NCBI GenBank assembly: GCA_031266315.1
Contig: JAISBG010000722.1
Coordinates: forward strand, 1-7,070
Source of the DNA: Planctomycetaceae bacterium
GTDB taxonomy: Bacteria > Planctomycetota > Planctomycetia > Pirellulales > Thermoguttaceae
Direction: 5' to 3'
Length of the DNA: 7,070 nt
A program made the translations under genes and the position numbers. Numbering within the stretch: the stretch's first letter is position 1; the number at the start of each line of letters is the position of its first letter. The notes below the pieces were generated by a model. It made no database searches, was not told the origin of the DNA, and saw only the letters and a program-made list of their open reading frames with translations. This document shows, piece by piece, positions 6,439-7,070 of this stretch.

Positions 6439-6792
6439 ACTCATCTTACGCACCGTTGGTAAAAGTAACCGTTTGGGATGAATCAAAGTCAAAGTGAAGT
6501 GTTTATTCATGATTTTTAGTCCGTAGGACTTTCACGTGGATAACCTCGTGCAAACGAAGTACAGCACGGGGTATAGTAACGCCGCCTCCAACCGAACTGC
6601 GTAGCAGTTCAACACGCTCACGGCAAGGAGAACTTTTCTCTGTTGAACTACTACGTAGTTCCGGTTGTGGTGTATTACTCAATACCCCGTGCTGCGTTGC
6701 ACTTGCACGGGGTTATCCATGTTAAAGTCCTACGGACTTAGGAATCAAAATATTTTCACCTTGACTTTTTAACTACGGTGCGTAACATGAGT
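6439..6792. mobile_element. 354-bp MITE-like element B, palindromic throughout, same ends as element A
   Basis: Terminal inverted repeats lie at 6439-6464 and 6767-6792, matching at 23 of 26 positions and sharing the TTACGCACCGT core with element A. The direct repeat TAATA (6434-6438 and 6793-6797; TTAATA if one shared T is counted) fits a target duplication. The homology to element A extends inward at the right end: both have TTGACT followed by a T-run just inside the terminal repeat. The rest of the interior differs from A and is one long nested palindrome (see 6511-6747). It contains no credible ORF and would need a transposase in trans. Insertion was exactly at the trpA stop: without the element the gene would still end Gly-TAA, so the protein is unchanged, but the natural 3' flank of trpA has been displaced. 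Confidence 0.75.
6511..6747. repeat. Long imperfect palindrome built from nested small palindromes
   Basis: The left arm (about 6511-6613) and right arm (about 6641-6747) are imperfect reverse complements around a short centre near 6627. Each arm contains three self-complementary units in mirrored order. The outer units are AGTCCGTAGGACT (6518-6530) and AGTCCTACGGACT (6726-6738). The middle units are CCTCGTGC/GCACGGGG (6544-6571) and CCCCGTGC/GCACGGGG (6685-6712). The inner units are GAACTGC/GCAGTTC (6594-6610) and GAACTAC/GTAGTTC (6645-6661). The DNA or RNA could therefore fold either as one giant hairpin or as six small ones. The inner units differ by a compensated pair (G6599-C6605 versus A6650-T6656). 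I see nothing resembling a tRNA, riboswitch or CRISPR here. Confidence 0.8.
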
Positions 6793-6859
6793 TAATAAAT
6801 TTCAGCCGCATAAATTTCGGTACGCAAAAAATTCCTTCACCCCAAAGAGGCAATAGAGA

Positions 6860-6913
6860 ATGGAAAACGACGAAAACATAGTTGACATAATAAAAAAATT
6901 GGATAAAATCTAA
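6860..6913 (+). CDS. Possible 17-aa upstream ORF (doubtful)
   Basis: An ATG-initiated frame encodes the 17-residue peptide MENDENIVDIIKKLDKI and ends 2 nt before the nucleotidyltransferase start. AGAGG at 6846-6850, 9 nt before its ATG, could be a Shine-Dalgarno, whereas the downstream gene has none, so translational coupling is conceivable. An in-frame TAG at 6854-6856 shows it is not the tail of a longer frame that remains open. It may equally be a chance ORF or a remnant of a longer gene. Confidence 0.25.
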   Translation: MENDENIVDIIKKLDKI

Positions 6914-6915
6914 AT

Positions 6916-7070
6916 ATGAAACTTAATATTCCTTCAAAATATCGAAAAGATATTGAAATTGCAACAAATATACTCAAAAACGAAGGTTGTCAATCAGTTT
7001 TCCTGTTTGGCTCGTTAGTTTCAGGAAAAATACATGAAGACTCTGATATAGATATTGGTATTAAAGGACT
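6916..7070 (+). CDS. MNT-type nucleotidyltransferase domain protein (possible MntA antitoxin), 3'-truncated by window edge
   Basis: Fifty-one N-terminal residues are visible. After an amphipathic helix (residues 5-24) comes VFLFGSLVSGKIHEDSDIDI, the signature of the polymerase-beta-like minimal nucleotidyltransferase fold: GS at the nucleotide-binding turn, then G, then D-x-D for the two metal-binding aspartates. Small stand-alone proteins of this kind are often MntA-type antitoxins that AMPylate an adjacent HEPN (HepT) toxin; others are uncharacterised or act in nucleotide transfer to RNA, proteins or antibiotics. The neighbour that would decide this lies outside the window. The sequence is visibly more AT-rich than the trp genes, hinting at separate acquisition (inference). 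It lies downstream of element B and is probably not part of a trp transcript. Confidence 0.75.
   Translation, partial: MKLNIPSKYRKDIEIATNILKNEGCQSVFLFGSLVSGKIHEDSDIDIGIKG

Noticed and set aside
6511..6747. CRISPR array or riboswitch in the region after trpA
   Set aside because: The repeats are mirrored pairs around one centre, with no regularly spaced direct repeats and spacers, and no known aptamer consensus is recognisable.

Overview
The window is a stretch of bacterial chromosome in which every supported gene reads on the + strand. It holds three tryptophan-pathway genes interleaved with two unrelated genes and several short palindromic mobile-type elements. The coding DNA is moderately AT-rich. 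Planctomycetota is the best guess for the host (inference, moderate confidence). It rests mainly on the gene at 4110-5438, which pairs an N-terminal membrane or signal segment with HEAT-like helices and a C-terminal Ig-like domain of a style I associate with planctomycete exported proteins. No 16S or other decisive marker is present.

Layout: (1) 1-1376, trpE (anthranilate synthase component I), missing its N-terminus at the window edge. (2) 1428-2681, trpB (tryptophan synthase beta), 51 bp downstream. (3) 2682-3153, a gene-free gap mostly filled by a 351-bp MITE-like element (2758-3108) with 27-bp terminal inverted repeats and a direct target repeat. (4) 3154-3873, a class I SAM-dependent methyltransferase of unknown substrate. 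(5) 3874-4109, a gap with an 81-bp TA-flanked inverted-repeat element and a 56-bp double-hairpin repeat that also occurs inside the 351-bp element. (6) 4110-5438, a secreted or membrane-anchored HEAT/Ig-like protein. (7) 5585-6436, trpA (tryptophan synthase alpha). (8) 6439-6792, a second MITE-like element with the same terminal repeats as the first but a different interior, inserted at the trpA stop codon. (9) 6860-7070, a doubtful 17-codon ORF followed by the start of a MNT-type nucleotidyltransferase cut by the right edge.

TrpE makes anthranilate from chorismate, and TrpA and TrpB form the alpha2beta2 complex that carries out the last two steps. The genes for the intermediate steps (trpG, trpD, trpF, trpC) are not here. 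trpB and trpA, usually adjacent, are separated by 2.9 kb of unrelated genes and repeat DNA. TrpB and TrpA both carry short hydrophilic insertions relative to E. coli, but their catalytic residues are intact.

I see no clear new defence or enzymatic system. The most unusual content is the repeat DNA: two elements with shared ends and unrelated cores, a hairpin repeat whose copies differ mainly by paired compensatory changes, and a 354-bp element that is palindromic almost from end to end.
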